DNA from: an uncultured Prevotella sp. | GTDB lineage: Bacteria; Bacteroidota; Bacteroidia; Bacteroidales; Bacteroidaceae | DNA: 48,498 nt | NCBI GenBank assembly: GCA_945875635.1 | Contig: CAMCLD010000013.1 | Location: forward strand, 1 to 48,498 | Direction: 5' to 3' | In this document: positions 1-7,183 of the stretch, in pieces | How the letters are laid out: each line of letters opens with the position of its first letter | Position numbering within the stretch: position 1 is the stretch's first letter | Made by a program: the position numbers and the translations under genes | The notes under the pieces: model-generated | What the model was told of the DNA's origin: nothing | What the model saw: only the letters and a program-made list of their open reading frames with translations | The model's database searches: none

Positions 1-66
1 TAACACTGACAATTAGATCGTTAGGTTGTTTTTGACTGATTTACGAGCATCCCTAATTAATAAATT

Positions 67-145
67 GCAATGCTTTGCGATGACTCATGCAAAGCTTTGC
101 ATTGGCACTTGCAAAGCTTTGCGTTGCTTGATGCAATACTATTGC
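67..145. repeat. 22-bp palindromic tandem repeat, left copy
   Basis: Three 22-base units begin at 67, 89 and 111. Units two and three contain the perfect 12-base palindrome GCAAAGCTTTGC, and unit one has GCAATGCTTTGC. The array ends in a smaller inverted repeat, GCAATA-C-TATTGC, at 133-145. The same family recurs at 48401-48498. There is no coding sense in any frame that I trust; the open frames across it are repeat artefacts. Function unknown: it could be a short interspersed palindromic element or a protein-binding array. Confidence 0.85.
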
Positions 146-206
146 TATGTCTTAATAGGCAAAAAAAAACTGTACCAATAAGGTACAGCATCATTGTCTT
201 AATTTG

Positions 207-279
207 TGATCCGCATGGGGCTCGAACCCATGACCCCAACATTAAAAGTGTTGTGCTCTACCAGCTGAGCTAGCGGATC
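207..279 (-). tRNA. tRNA-Lys (UUU)
   Basis: Read on the minus strand, the sequence folds as a 73-base tRNA. The acceptor stem GATCCGC (279-273) pairs with GCGGATC (214-208) and is followed by discriminator A at 207. The anticodon loop is CTTTTAA, giving anticodon UUU for lysine. The T arm carries GGTTCGAGCCC. CCA is not encoded. A consensus promoter lies just upstream on the same strand. Confidence 0.95.
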
Positions 280-307
280 TCCGTCGTTTGCTTTTCAAAA
301 GCGTGTG

Positions 308-339
308 CAAAGGTATTACTTTTTTTTCTAACTACCAAA
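308..339 (-). promoter_or_regulatory. Promoter for tRNA-Lys
   Basis: On the minus strand, TTTG (339-336) is separated by exactly 20 bases from TACCTTTG (315-308). This matches the Bacteroidetes primary sigma pattern TTTG-N19-21-TAnnTTTG. The tRNA begins 28 bases downstream. The match is read directly; use as a promoter is inferred. Confidence 0.75.
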
Positions 340-443
340 TTTTTAGTGCTTTTTTTTGTTTGAGACAGTGACTTCTGTCTCCCTTTAACTTCATAAGTTG
401 AGTTGACTGTCGAAACCAAATACAATATTAGTCGGTCAATAGT

Positions 444-480
444 ATTGCCTTGCCGCTTGAAAGCATTGCCTTGCCGCTTG
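444..480. repeat. 21-bp spaced direct repeat
   Basis: The 16-mer ATTGCCTTGCCGCTTG occurs at 444-459 and again at 465-480. It is followed by a third partial ATTGC in the next unit. It sits between tRNA-Lys and the 3' end of the FtsX-like gene. The spacing resembles the 22-base arrays at the window ends, although the core is not palindromic. The rest of 280-514 holds no gene that I can support. Confidence 0.75.
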
Positions 481-514
481 TAAAGTATTGCATACCTAAA
501 TGGTTGTTGATGCA

Positions 515-1729
515 TCACTTCTCTTTATGAAGATTCCATATTGACAATATCTTCTTCCTTATGGCTATGTAGTTGACGATAGACACAATGATGAAGATGG
601 AAAGTCCACAGATGACGGTTGGCAAGATGCTTGCGACCTCAAGGCGAGGATATAGTTCACCGAACCGTGGGAGATATAGGTCTCTCATGCTGATAGCTAT
701 TAGGACTGCCACTACGAATACAATGAAGTTGAGGAAGATGGCAATCATGTGGAAGAACCAGCCTACGGATTTTGTGCTGTACCCTATAAGCAGTAGTGAG
801 TCTATCTTGTCTGTGTGCTTCTGCAACAAAAGGAAAATGCTGAGAAGCAGCACATAGAATGACAGTGCGCAGATGATTAATCCAATGCCGGCGACAGCGA
901 TAGTGATGAGGCGTAGCATACTTGCGCTTTTCGAGGCATCGCTGTCGTCTGACTCAGTGTCATAGTTGTTTTCAGCAAGGAACGTGGCTATCCTCTCGTC
1001 AGCAGGATTGTCAACCTTGATGATTACTCTTGATACTTTCGGGGACCGTTCCGGTGAAAGGCTTCCGTTAGCCTCCTCCATGAACTGTATAGGCACGAGT
1101 ATGGTGTTGAGCTTTCTTGAGAAAGCCACCACCTTGCCTATGGCATTTCTCTTTCCTTGTGAGCCTGTTAGTGAAAGTGATATTTTGACGGACGATATGA
1201 TGCTTTCCGACAATACAGGCAGTCCGTTGCTTGCTGCGAAACCAAAGTTGTAGAGATTGAGATAGTTCCTTGGCAGTATTATTGGGATGGTGTCTCCACC
1301 CCCTGTGTAATGCCATTTGTCCAGATTGATGTCAAGGAACTCGTCGGGAACCGATTCGAAGAACATTTCAGTCGAGAAACTCATACCGCTTTCCCTGTTT
1401 CCCAGTGTTGCATAAACGGAGAACTGAGATGGTGTGAACAGCCCCACGCTTTTTACAAAGGGCTGTTCACGTATGTCGTTGATTTCCTTTTCGCTGAAAT
1501 CTGTTGATTTCTTGGAAAAAGCAGACAAAGAGTTGATTCTTTTTGTAATTACCATCTGACCTTCTTTCATGAAGCTGTCGCCGCTCTTGAAAATGGGCAT
1601 TACGTCCTTGCCGAACTGAATGGCACCCATTATAATGGTCATGCCAAAAAGGTTGGCGAGGACGAAACACGCCATCTGCCATGCACTGACATGGTGGCTT
1701 AACAGCTTATATGCCAGAAAGTCTCTCAT
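515..1729 (-). CDS. FtsX-like permease family membrane protein
   Basis: This is a 404-residue inner-membrane protein with the FtsX/MacB permease layout. There is one membrane segment near residues 16-37, a periplasmic domain of about 230 residues, then three segments near 270-300, 318-345 and 366-390. FtsX-like permeases normally pair with an ABC ATPase to move lipoproteins or peptides or to transmit force across the envelope, but no ATPase gene is nearby. The gene begins 3 bases after the stop of the DUF4836 lipoprotein gene, so the two are almost certainly cotranscribed and may form one envelope complex. The substrate is unknown. The topology-based family call is good; the biological role is not known to me. 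Confidence 0.75.
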   Translation of the reverse strand: MRDFLAYKLLSHHVSAWQMACFVLANLFGMTIIMGAIQFGKDVMPIFKSGDSFMKEGQMVITKRINSLSAFSKKSTDFSEKEINDIREQPFVKSVGLFTPSQFSVYATLGNRESGMSFSTEMFFESVPDEFLDINLDKWHYTGGGDTIPIILPRNYLNLYNFGFAASNGLPVLSESIISSVKISLSLTGSQGKRNAIGKVVAFSRKLNTILVPIQFMEEANGSLSPERSPKVSRVIIKVDNPADERIATFLAENNYDTESDDSDASKSASMLRLITIAVAGIGLIICALSFYVLLLSIFLLLQKHTDKIDSLLLIGYSTKSVGWFFHMIAIFLNFIVFVVAVLIAISMRDLYLPRFGELYPRLEVASILPTVICGLSIFIIVSIVNYIAIRKKILSIWNLHKEK

Positions 1730-1732
1730 GGG

Positions 1733-3127
1733 TTACAGTTGTTTCTTCACTTCCTGCATCAGGTATTCTGTGGGATATTTGTCTTGGTCTTTTGTGTATA
1801 GGATGACAGAACCCTTTCCTTCTCCGTCATAAGTTAAGGTCAGTCGGTCTGCCTTGTCTATTATCATGGCATACTCATCTGCAATCTCCATATCCAACTT
1901 CTTTATAGCATCGTAGTTGACTGATATGTAGAGATGCTTTCCTGACACTTCAGAAGACTTGACTGAAGGCTCGGCTTTGGTGAACGGCTCGTTGCCTGAT
2001 ACGACAGCGGTAGCTCCATCTGCATATTTCGCCTCGCATTTTATCATTGTGCCTAATCCTCCAAGTTCATTTGCCAAAGTGTTGTCTTTCGTTGCCAAAT
2101 ACAGTGCAATATTCATGTCCATGATGTTGCCTCCCATTGGAATTATCCCCAATGTTATGTCACCATTCAGAACCTTCATGTACTTTTCGGCTCCTGACAA
2201 TATATCTTTAGCCTCTTCAATTCCTTTCAGATTCTCTGTAACCTTCTCTCCGTTGATGTTTGCTGCTACGACAATACCGTTGCTGCTGACATATTGACAG
2301 AAGTCTCCTTTTATGCCAGGGAACATGTCGTCAAAGTCTGCTATCATTTTCTTGCATTCTTCATTGTCAGTTATTACCTCATATTCCATTGATACCATGC
2401 CTTTCTCCAGATTCACATTGGTTAGTATTGCCAGTTCGTCCAGCTTTATGTTTATGTTCTTTCTGAATCTGAAATATGGTATCTTGTCATATAAGCTGCC
2501 GTTAATGAGTGTCTGTGTCACTCCGTCCTTGCTGGTCAGCAGTTCCCATTGCTTGCTGTCCTTTAATTGGTTGGGCAATTCTCCGCTGAACTTCTTCTCA
2601 ACTTCGGCAACCATCTTGTCTTCGGCTTTGTTGAGCAGTCCAAAATAGAAGCTTTCATCATCGAAAGCCAATATGCTCTCCTCGTCTGCCAAGTAGCTGA
2701 TGCCGTTTGCCTCTTTCAGCTTAATGTCTCCTTTTTCATTTGCTATACATTCAATCAGGTCTTTAAAGTCATCCTTGTCAAGCAGTGTGCCTACTATTTC
2801 CGTGGTTTCTTTCCCGCTATCCATGTTGACGGCTATCACCAGAGGCTCTCTCAAGTCAACGCCTGCTTCTGCCGGGTCGTCAATGATGGCTTCAAGTCTT
2901 GTCCTTGTCGAGGCCTTGAGATTGTCTTCCTTTAAAAGTCCCTTCAGCTTATCTGCAATGTCTTTGTTGTCTCCGCATTTTTCAGAAAACTGTTTAATGT
3001 CAATCCTCGTCAGCACATCGGAGTCTGCCTTCACGAGTTTCGTGTATTCAGGAGTTTTGGAGCAAGATGCGAGCACCAATGCAACTATTGCAATGATGGT
3101 GCATGTCATGATGTTACTTCTTTTCAT
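1733..3127 (-). CDS. DUF4836 family lipoprotein
   Basis: The protein has 464 residues. It starts with a lipoprotein signal (hydrophobic stretch to about residue 20, lipobox LASC, Cys22), so it should be lipid-anchored and exposed in the periplasm or on the outer membrane. The remainder is rich in Asp, Lys and Glu, with no catalytic motif that I recognise. It resembles the DUF4836 family of Bacteroidetes proteins of unknown function. It lies immediately upstream of the FtsX-like permease gene and may act with it. The 147-base gap before it holds a foldback repeat. The DUF4836 assignment is from memory of the family and was not checked by search. Confidence 0.75.
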   Translation of the reverse strand: MKRSNIMTCTIIAIVALVLASCSKTPEYTKLVKADSDVLTRIDIKQFSEKCGDNKDIADKLKGLLKEDNLKASTRTRLEAIIDDPAEAGVDLREPLVIAVNMDSGKETTEIVGTLLDKDDFKDLIECIANEKGDIKLKEANGISYLADEESILAFDDESFYFGLLNKAEDKMVAEVEKKFSGELPNQLKDSKQWELLTSKDGVTQTLINGSLYDKIPYFRFRKNINIKLDELAILTNVNLEKGMVSMEYEVITDNEECKKMIADFDDMFPGIKGDFCQYVSSNGIVVAANINGEKVTENLKGIEEAKDILSGAEKYMKVLNGDITLGIIPMGGNIMDMNIALYLATKDNTLANELGGLGTMIKCEAKYADGATAVVSGNEPFTKAEPSVKSSEVSGKHLYISVNYDAIKKLDMEIADEYAMIIDKADRLTLTYDGEGKGSVILYTKDQDKYPTEYLMQEVKKQL

Positions 3128-3154
3128 AGTTATAACTTTTAGGGTTAATAATAT

Positions 3155-3236
3155 TTGTTCAAGTTTCGCAAGTTACAAACTTGCTAAAATGGGTTTCCTT
3201 GAGCTTTGCGAAAAACAAGTTGGCAAGTCAACAGAC
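3155..3236. repeat. Foldback repeat of the AGTTTCGCAAGTT family
   Basis: The gap between the transporter and DUF4836 genes carries AAGTTTCGCAAGTT followed by ACAAACTTGC. Further on are GCTTTGCGAAAAACAAGTTG and GCAAGTCAACA. The arms are imperfectly complementary (TTTCGCAA against TTTGCGAAA, AAGTT against AACTTG). Related words occur at 6803-6959, 13566-13720 and 27795-27850. No function is known to me. Confidence 0.55.
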
Positions 3237-3274
3237 AGCATGCCTGGGAGATGTGATGCTCAGGGCATAAGGTG

Positions 3275-4363
3275 TTATTCCTTCTGCTCGTTTCCTTCAT
3301 TATCCTTTGTCACATACCTCTGGTAATATGCAATGATGATTGTCGTAAGCGGCAGAGCAATGATGAGTCCGATGAATCCAAGAATGGCTCCCCATACCGA
3401 CAGGCTCAGTAGAAGGATGGCAGGATTAAGCCCCATTGCTTTTCCCATTACTTTAGGTGTTACGAACATGTCTGAGATAATCTGTACCACAATGAAGACA
3501 ACAAGAGCCATTCCGAATATTATCCAGAAATTCTGTCCAGTGTCAGCCGCTTTCAGCAGAGCGAGGAATGCCGTGGGAATGAGTGCGAAGGTATGCAGGT
3601 ATGGCACGAGGTTCATCACGCCTATGAGTATGCCCATTCCTATTGCCATTGGGAATCCTATTATCGTAAAACCTATGCAGAACATTATTCCCATGATAAG
3701 CGAAACGAGGCTTTGCCCCCTGATATAATTGTTAAGTTCCCTTTCCACGTCCTTTGCGAGAGCTTTCCAGAAAGGTCTGTTCTTTTTCGGGAATATCTTT
3801 ATCCATTTCTCCGTAAGGAATTCATAGTCCAGAAGTATGAAGAACATGTACAGCAGGGTGATGCAGGAGGCTATTACGCTTATTATGATGTTGGCAGTCT
3901 GTCCGAGTACCGAGAATACTTTCGGCATGGCAGTCTTCACTGTCTCGGCAAAGTCCTTGCTTTTGAAGAACTTCTCAATGCTGTCCTGGTTGGCAACCAT
4001 CCATTCCCTTATGTGTGATGTTATGTCGTTTGCCTCAGAACTGTGGGTTATATATCTTGTGATAAAGCCGCTGAGTTTGTCAAACTGCTCTATCATTGGT
4101 GGGATTATAAGGAAGAAGATGCCAGTAATGATGCCAAACACGAAGAGCAATGTGATAATGATGGAAAGAGCCCTGGTGGGAACATGCAGCTTATATTGCA
4201 CGAACTTTACGATAGGGTAGAGGAGGTATGCCAAAAGCCAGGCTATTACGAATGGTAACAGCACATTGCTCAGTGACTTCGTTATGAAGATTATCGTAAT
4301 GACGAGCAATGCCGTCAGTGCCCATCTAATGAACCTGTCAAATGTGATTTTCTGTTCCAGCAT
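3275..4363 (-). CDS. AI-2E family transporter (PerM/TqsA-like)
   Basis: This is a 362-residue polytopic membrane protein of the AI-2E/PerM family, usual length 330-370. Paired hydrophobic segments sit near residues 15-50 and 60-90. A hydrophilic loop of roughly 60 residues precedes the core of about five C-terminal helices, including the glycine-rich stretch GFPMAIGMGILIGVMNLVPY. Members export small molecules or exchange ions, and most have no confirmed substrate, so the autoinducer name should not be taken literally. It lies 3 bases downstream of tdk on the same strand and is probably cotranscribed. The family call is firm and the substrate unknown. Confidence 0.88.
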   Translation of the reverse strand: MLEQKITFDRFIRWALTALLVITIIFITKSLSNVLLPFVIAWLLAYLLYPIVKFVQYKLHVPTRALSIIITLLFVFGIITGIFFLIIPPMIEQFDKLSGFITRYITHSSEANDITSHIREWMVANQDSIEKFFKSKDFAETVKTAMPKVFSVLGQTANIIISVIASCITLLYMFFILLDYEFLTEKWIKIFPKKNRPFWKALAKDVERELNNYIRGQSLVSLIMGIMFCIGFTIIGFPMAIGMGILIGVMNLVPYLHTFALIPTAFLALLKAADTGQNFWIIFGMALVVFIVVQIISDMFVTPKVMGKAMGLNPAILLLSLSVWGAILGFIGLIIALPLTTIIIAYYQRYVTKDNEGNEQKE

Positions 4364-4366
4364 GTC

Positions 4367-4969
4367 TTAATTGTTTTTATTTTTCACGTTCTGAAGTTTC
4401 CTGTTCTCCTCTTGATAGCATTCTCGGCATAAAGGCTCATATTCGCCGGTTTCGCCAAGCAGTACACGCTTGTCGTTGTCAACAAGTCTGTGGCTGACGT
4501 ATGCGAGTGCCCCGCATCTTACACATATAGCATGTACCTTCGTCACATCGTCAGCTATGGCGCAAAGTGATGGTATAGGTCCGAAAGGTACTCCTTTGTA
4601 ATCCATGTCCAGTCCAGCTACAATGACCCTCACACCTCTGTTTGCCAGCTCGTTGCATACTTCAGGCAGATGCTGGTCAAGAAACTGCGCCTCGTCAATT
4701 CCCACCACGTCAATGTCCGATGACAGCAGTAGTATGGATGCTGAAGAGTCAATGGGCGTCGATGTTATGCTGTTATGGTCATGGCTGACCACATCTTCGT
4801 CGGAATAGCGTATGTCAATGGATGGCTTGAATATCTCCACTTTCTGCTTGGCAAACTTGGCACGTTTCATACGCCTTATCAATTCTTCTGTCTTTCCGGA
4901 GAACATGGAGCCGCATATCACTTCAATGCGTCCGCGTCTCTGGTGCTCTCCTCGTATATTGTCAGTCAT
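4367..4969 (-). CDS. tdk: Thymidine kinase
   Basis: This is a type II thymidine kinase of 200 residues that phosphorylates thymidine to dTMP with ATP in the salvage pathway. The P-loop GSMFSGKT is at residues 20-27. A Walker-B-like VGIDEAQF follows, then the lasso region with [12 protein letters not shown]. The zinc-binding cysteines are CVRCG and CREC near the C-terminus. Length and motif order are normal. The upstream region shares a 20-base sequence with the region upstream of cmk, another nucleotide kinase gene. It is divergent from rsmI and heads the leftward tdk, AI-2E transporter, DUF4836, FtsX-like block. Confidence 0.96.
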   Translation of the reverse strand: MTDNIRGEHQRRGRIEVICGSMFSGKTEELIRRMKRAKFAKQKVEIFKPSIDIRYSDEDVVSHDHNSITSTPIDSSASILLLSSDIDVVGIDEAQFLDQHLPEVCNELANRGVRVIVAGLDMDYKGVPFGPIPSLCAIADDVTKVHAICVRCGALAYVSHRLVDNDKRVLLGETGEYEPLCRECYQEENRKLQNVKNKNN

Positions 4970-4981
4970 TCCGTTTCTTCT

Positions 4982-5001
4982 TATATATATAATAATGTGT
5001 A
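4982..5001 (-). promoter_or_regulatory. Shared AT-rich 20-mer upstream of tdk
   Basis: On the coding (minus) strand the 20-mer reads TACACATTATTATATATATA and ends 12 bases before the tdk ATG. The identical 20-mer abuts the cmk ATG at 25862-25881. A TTTG lies a few bases further upstream in both cases, so the 20-mer probably covers the transcript start and 5' leader. Identity is seen directly; the leader role is inferred. Confidence 0.55.
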
Positions 5002-5172
5002 AAACAAATATGCCTGTGCCCGTTTAAAACCTTCCGGCTAACAAATGAGTGATATGGGCAAATTGTTGGCATATCCTATGTCCTCAAATGCAAAATTACA
5101 ATTACGTTTTAAAAATTGCAAAAAAACAGATGGTTTTTTATCATATATGGTGAAAAATCCAATTATTTGCGC

Positions 5173-5180
5173 TATTTTTG
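5173..5180 (+). promoter_or_regulatory. Probable -7 element for rsmI
   Basis: TATTTTTG matches TAnnTTTG and ends 8 bases before the chosen rsmI ATG. No clear TTTG lies 20 bases upstream. If real, transcription would begin at or within a few bases of the start codon, giving a leaderless or nearly leaderless message. It also argues against the longer upstream reading frame that opens at 5045. Confidence 0.45.
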
Positions 5181-5188
5181 CCGTCAAT

Positions 5189-5884
5189 ATGGGAATATTG
5201 TATATTATACCGACTCCTGTGGGCAATCTTGAGGATATTACTCTCAGGGCATTGAGGATATTGAAGGAGGCAGATGTGGTGCTTGCAGAAGACACACGTA
5301 CCACAGGACTGCTCCTTAAGCATTACGATATTCAGAACAGACTGTTGTCGCACCATAAGTTCAACGAGCACGGCACGTCCGCTCAGGTAGTGGAAAGACT
5401 TGTGGCAGGTGAAACAGTTGCCCTTGTGAGCGATGCCGGCACTCCTGGTATCAGCGACCCGGGGTTCTATCTTGTGAGGGAGGCTGTGGCGGCAGGCGTG
5501 GAGATCGTAGTGCTTCCGGGAGCAACGGCTTTTGTTCCGGCACTCGTGTCTTCGGGATTGCCATGTGACAGATTCTGTTTTGAAGGCTTCCTGCCTCAGA
5601 AGAAAGGACGCCACACAAGACTGGAACAGCTGAAGTCCGAGACCCGTACGATGATATTCTACGAGTCACCTCATAGGCTTGTAAAGACACTTGGACAGTT
5701 AGCCGAAGTATTTGGAGAGAATCGTGAGGCATGTGTGTGCCGTGAGATATCTAAGCTCTATGAAGAGAAGGTAAGAGGAACCCTCAGCGAGGTAGCTGCA
5801 CATTTCATGTCAACGCCACCGAAAGGCGAGATAGTACTTGTGGTGGCAGGTATGGATGCAAAGAAAAAGAAAAAAGAAGAATAA
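5189..5884 (+). CDS. rsmI: 16S rRNA (cytidine1402-2'-O)-methyltransferase
   Basis: RsmI methylates the 2'-OH of C1402 in the decoding centre of 16S rRNA, using S-adenosylmethionine. The 231-residue protein opens with the family N-terminus MGILYIIPTPVGNLEDITLR. It carries AEDTRTTGLLLKHY, the glycine motif SDAGTPGISDPG and the late motif FYESPHR. These belong to the tetrapyrrole-methylase-like (SAM-binding) fold. The frame stays open upstream to 5045, but those 48 residues are not family-like, and a probable promoter lies inside them, so the ATG at 5189 is preferred. The protein ends in a lysine-rich tail. A lipoprotein gene follows 20 bases later. Confidence 0.93.
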   Translation: MGILYIIPTPVGNLEDITLRALRILKEADVVLAEDTRTTGLLLKHYDIQNRLLSHHKFNEHGTSAQVVERLVAGETVALVSDAGTPGISDPGFYLVREAVAAGVEIVVLPGATAFVPALVSSGLPCDRFCFEGFLPQKKGRHTRLEQLKSETRTMIFYESPHRLVKTLGQLAEVFGENREACVCREISKLYEEKVRGTLSEVAAHFMSTPPKGEIVLVVAGMDAKKKKKEE

Positions 5885-5904
5885 CATATCAAAAAAATAT
5901 AATT

Positions 5905-6795
5905 ATGAAAAGATTTTTCTATTTAGCCGCATGTGCGCTGGCTTTTGTGTCTTGTGACTTCAACAAGCAAAAGACTAATCCTGCACTTATGCAGAACGAC
6001 TCTTTACGTTCCGTTATTGAGGCGCGTGACAAGGAGATTAATGACATGATGGGAACTCTGAATGAAATTCAGGATGGCTTCAGGGCTATCAATCAGGCAG
6101 AGGACAGAGTGACTGTGGCAAAAGAAGGCGAGTCTGGCGAAGGAATGGCCCAGCAGCTTCGTGAGAATGTTAAATTCATAGCCGACAAGATGGCAGAGAA
6201 CCGTGAACTTATCAAGAAACTGCAACAGCAGCTCCGTGAGACAGGGTTCAAGGGCGACCAGATGAAGAAGGCAATAGAGCAGCTTACAGTCCAGCTGACA
6301 GAGAAAGACAAGGAGCTGAAACAACTCCGTGCAGAACTTGAGGCAAAGAATATACATATTGCAGAGCTTGACAAGACAATAGACAACCTCAACGAGGATG
6401 TGGCTACTCTCACTACAGAAAAAGAAAACCTCACCACGGAAAAAGAGAACCTCACTGCTGAGAATGCGGCAAAGAGCAACACCATCTCTTCGCAGGACAC
6501 ACAGCTCAACACGGCATGGTATGCTTTCGGCACTAAGAAGGAACTGAAGAACCAGAATATCCTTACTGATGGCGAAGTTCTCCGTGGCACATTCAACAAG
6601 AACTATTTTACCAAGATAGACATACGTGTTGACAAGGAGTTCAAACTCTATTCAAAGTCTGTCAAGGTGCTTACCTCACACCCTTCAAGCAGCTATAACC
6701 TTTCAAAGGATGTGAACGGACAGTATGTACTGCGTGTTACCGACCCAAATACATTCTGGAGCACCAGCAAATACTTGGTAGTGCAAGTGAAATGA
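5905..6795 (+). CDS. Coiled-coil lipoprotein (possible Cbp1-like adhesin)
   Basis: The protein has 296 residues with a lipoprotein signal (lipobox VSC, Cys17). A long heptad-rich coiled coil runs from about residue 30 to 200, including duplicated TTEKENL segments. A compact C-terminal domain of about 90 residues, starting near NTAWYAFGTKKELKNQ, completes it. That last motif recurs in Bacteroidetes surface lipoproteins, some annotated as Cbp1-like collagen-binding adhesins. I recall this only loosely and would not assert collagen binding. It should be anchored in the periplasm or on the cell surface, perhaps acting as a spacer. It lies 20 bases after rsmI and is probably cotranscribed. Confidence 0.7.
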   Translation: MKRFFYLAACALAFVSCDFNKQKTNPALMQNDSLRSVIEARDKEINDMMGTLNEIQDGFRAINQAEDRVTVAKEGESGEGMAQQLRENVKFIADKMAENRELIKKLQQQLRETGFKGDQMKKAIEQLTVQLTEKDKELKQLRAELEAKNIHIAELDKTIDNLNEDVATLTTEKENLTTEKENLTAENAAKSNTISSQDTQLNTAWYAFGTKKELKNQNILTDGEVLRGTFNKNYFTKIDIRVDKEFKLYSKSVKVLTSHPSSSYNLSKDVNGQYVLRVTDPNTFWSTSKYLVVQVK

Positions 6796-6802
6796 TTTTT
6801 TA

Positions 6803-6959
6803 GTTTACGAGTAAACGAGTAAACAAGTACACAAGTAAACGAGTTGACGAGTTGTTAGCTTATCTGATCAATAGTAAACCCAAGAAACAAAGGTATTAAC
6901 TTGTCAACTCGTTTACTCGTCAACTTAACCAACTTAAATCAACTCGTTTACTTGTCAAG
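6803..6959. repeat. Octamer-period foldback repeat
   Basis: The left arm (6803-6856) repeats an 8-base word such as AGTAAACG, AGTACACA and AGTTGACG. The right arm (6897-6959) repeats the complementary words ACTTGTCA, ACTCGTTT and ACTCGTCA. The arms can fold into a long imperfect hairpin. This fills much of the 388-base gap between the lipoprotein and susC genes, and could terminate transcription or be a mobile foldback element. The remainder (6960-7125) shows nothing else recognisable. Confidence 0.75.
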
Positions 6960-7125
6960 AACTACTTCTTTAGTTATATCCATTGTCGTGATAAATAGAA
7001 ATTTTTAAGTTGGAATTTAAAGCGAATTGTAGTAAAATTTCGTCAATCACGGCATTTTGTGTGAATAGTTTGATAATAAATTACACTTTTTTGTCAATTT
7101 TGTTCTTTTGTTATGGAAAATTGTG

Positions 7126-7133
7126 TAATTTTG
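7126..7133 (+). promoter_or_regulatory. Probable -7 element for the susC operon
   Basis: TAATTTTG matches TAnnTTTG and ends 50 bases before the susC ATG. Candidate -33 TTTG words lie 23 bases (7099-7102) or 15 bases (7107-7110) upstream, so the spacing is imperfect. No anti-sigma, sigma or two-component gene is next to the locus to suggest a specific regulator. Confidence 0.45.
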
Positions 7134-7183
7134 CATTTTGTATTGAAAAAGTATTTAATCGTTTAATAACATTTCAGGGTTTT

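Noticed and set aside
5045..5188. N-terminal extension of RsmI
   Set aside because: The residues are unlike the family and a -7 element lies within them.
7010..7183. 58-codon N-terminal extension of the SusC gene
   Set aside because: It lacks a signal peptide at its start and overlaps a promoter-like element at 7126-7133; the ATG at 7184 gives the normal signal peptide.
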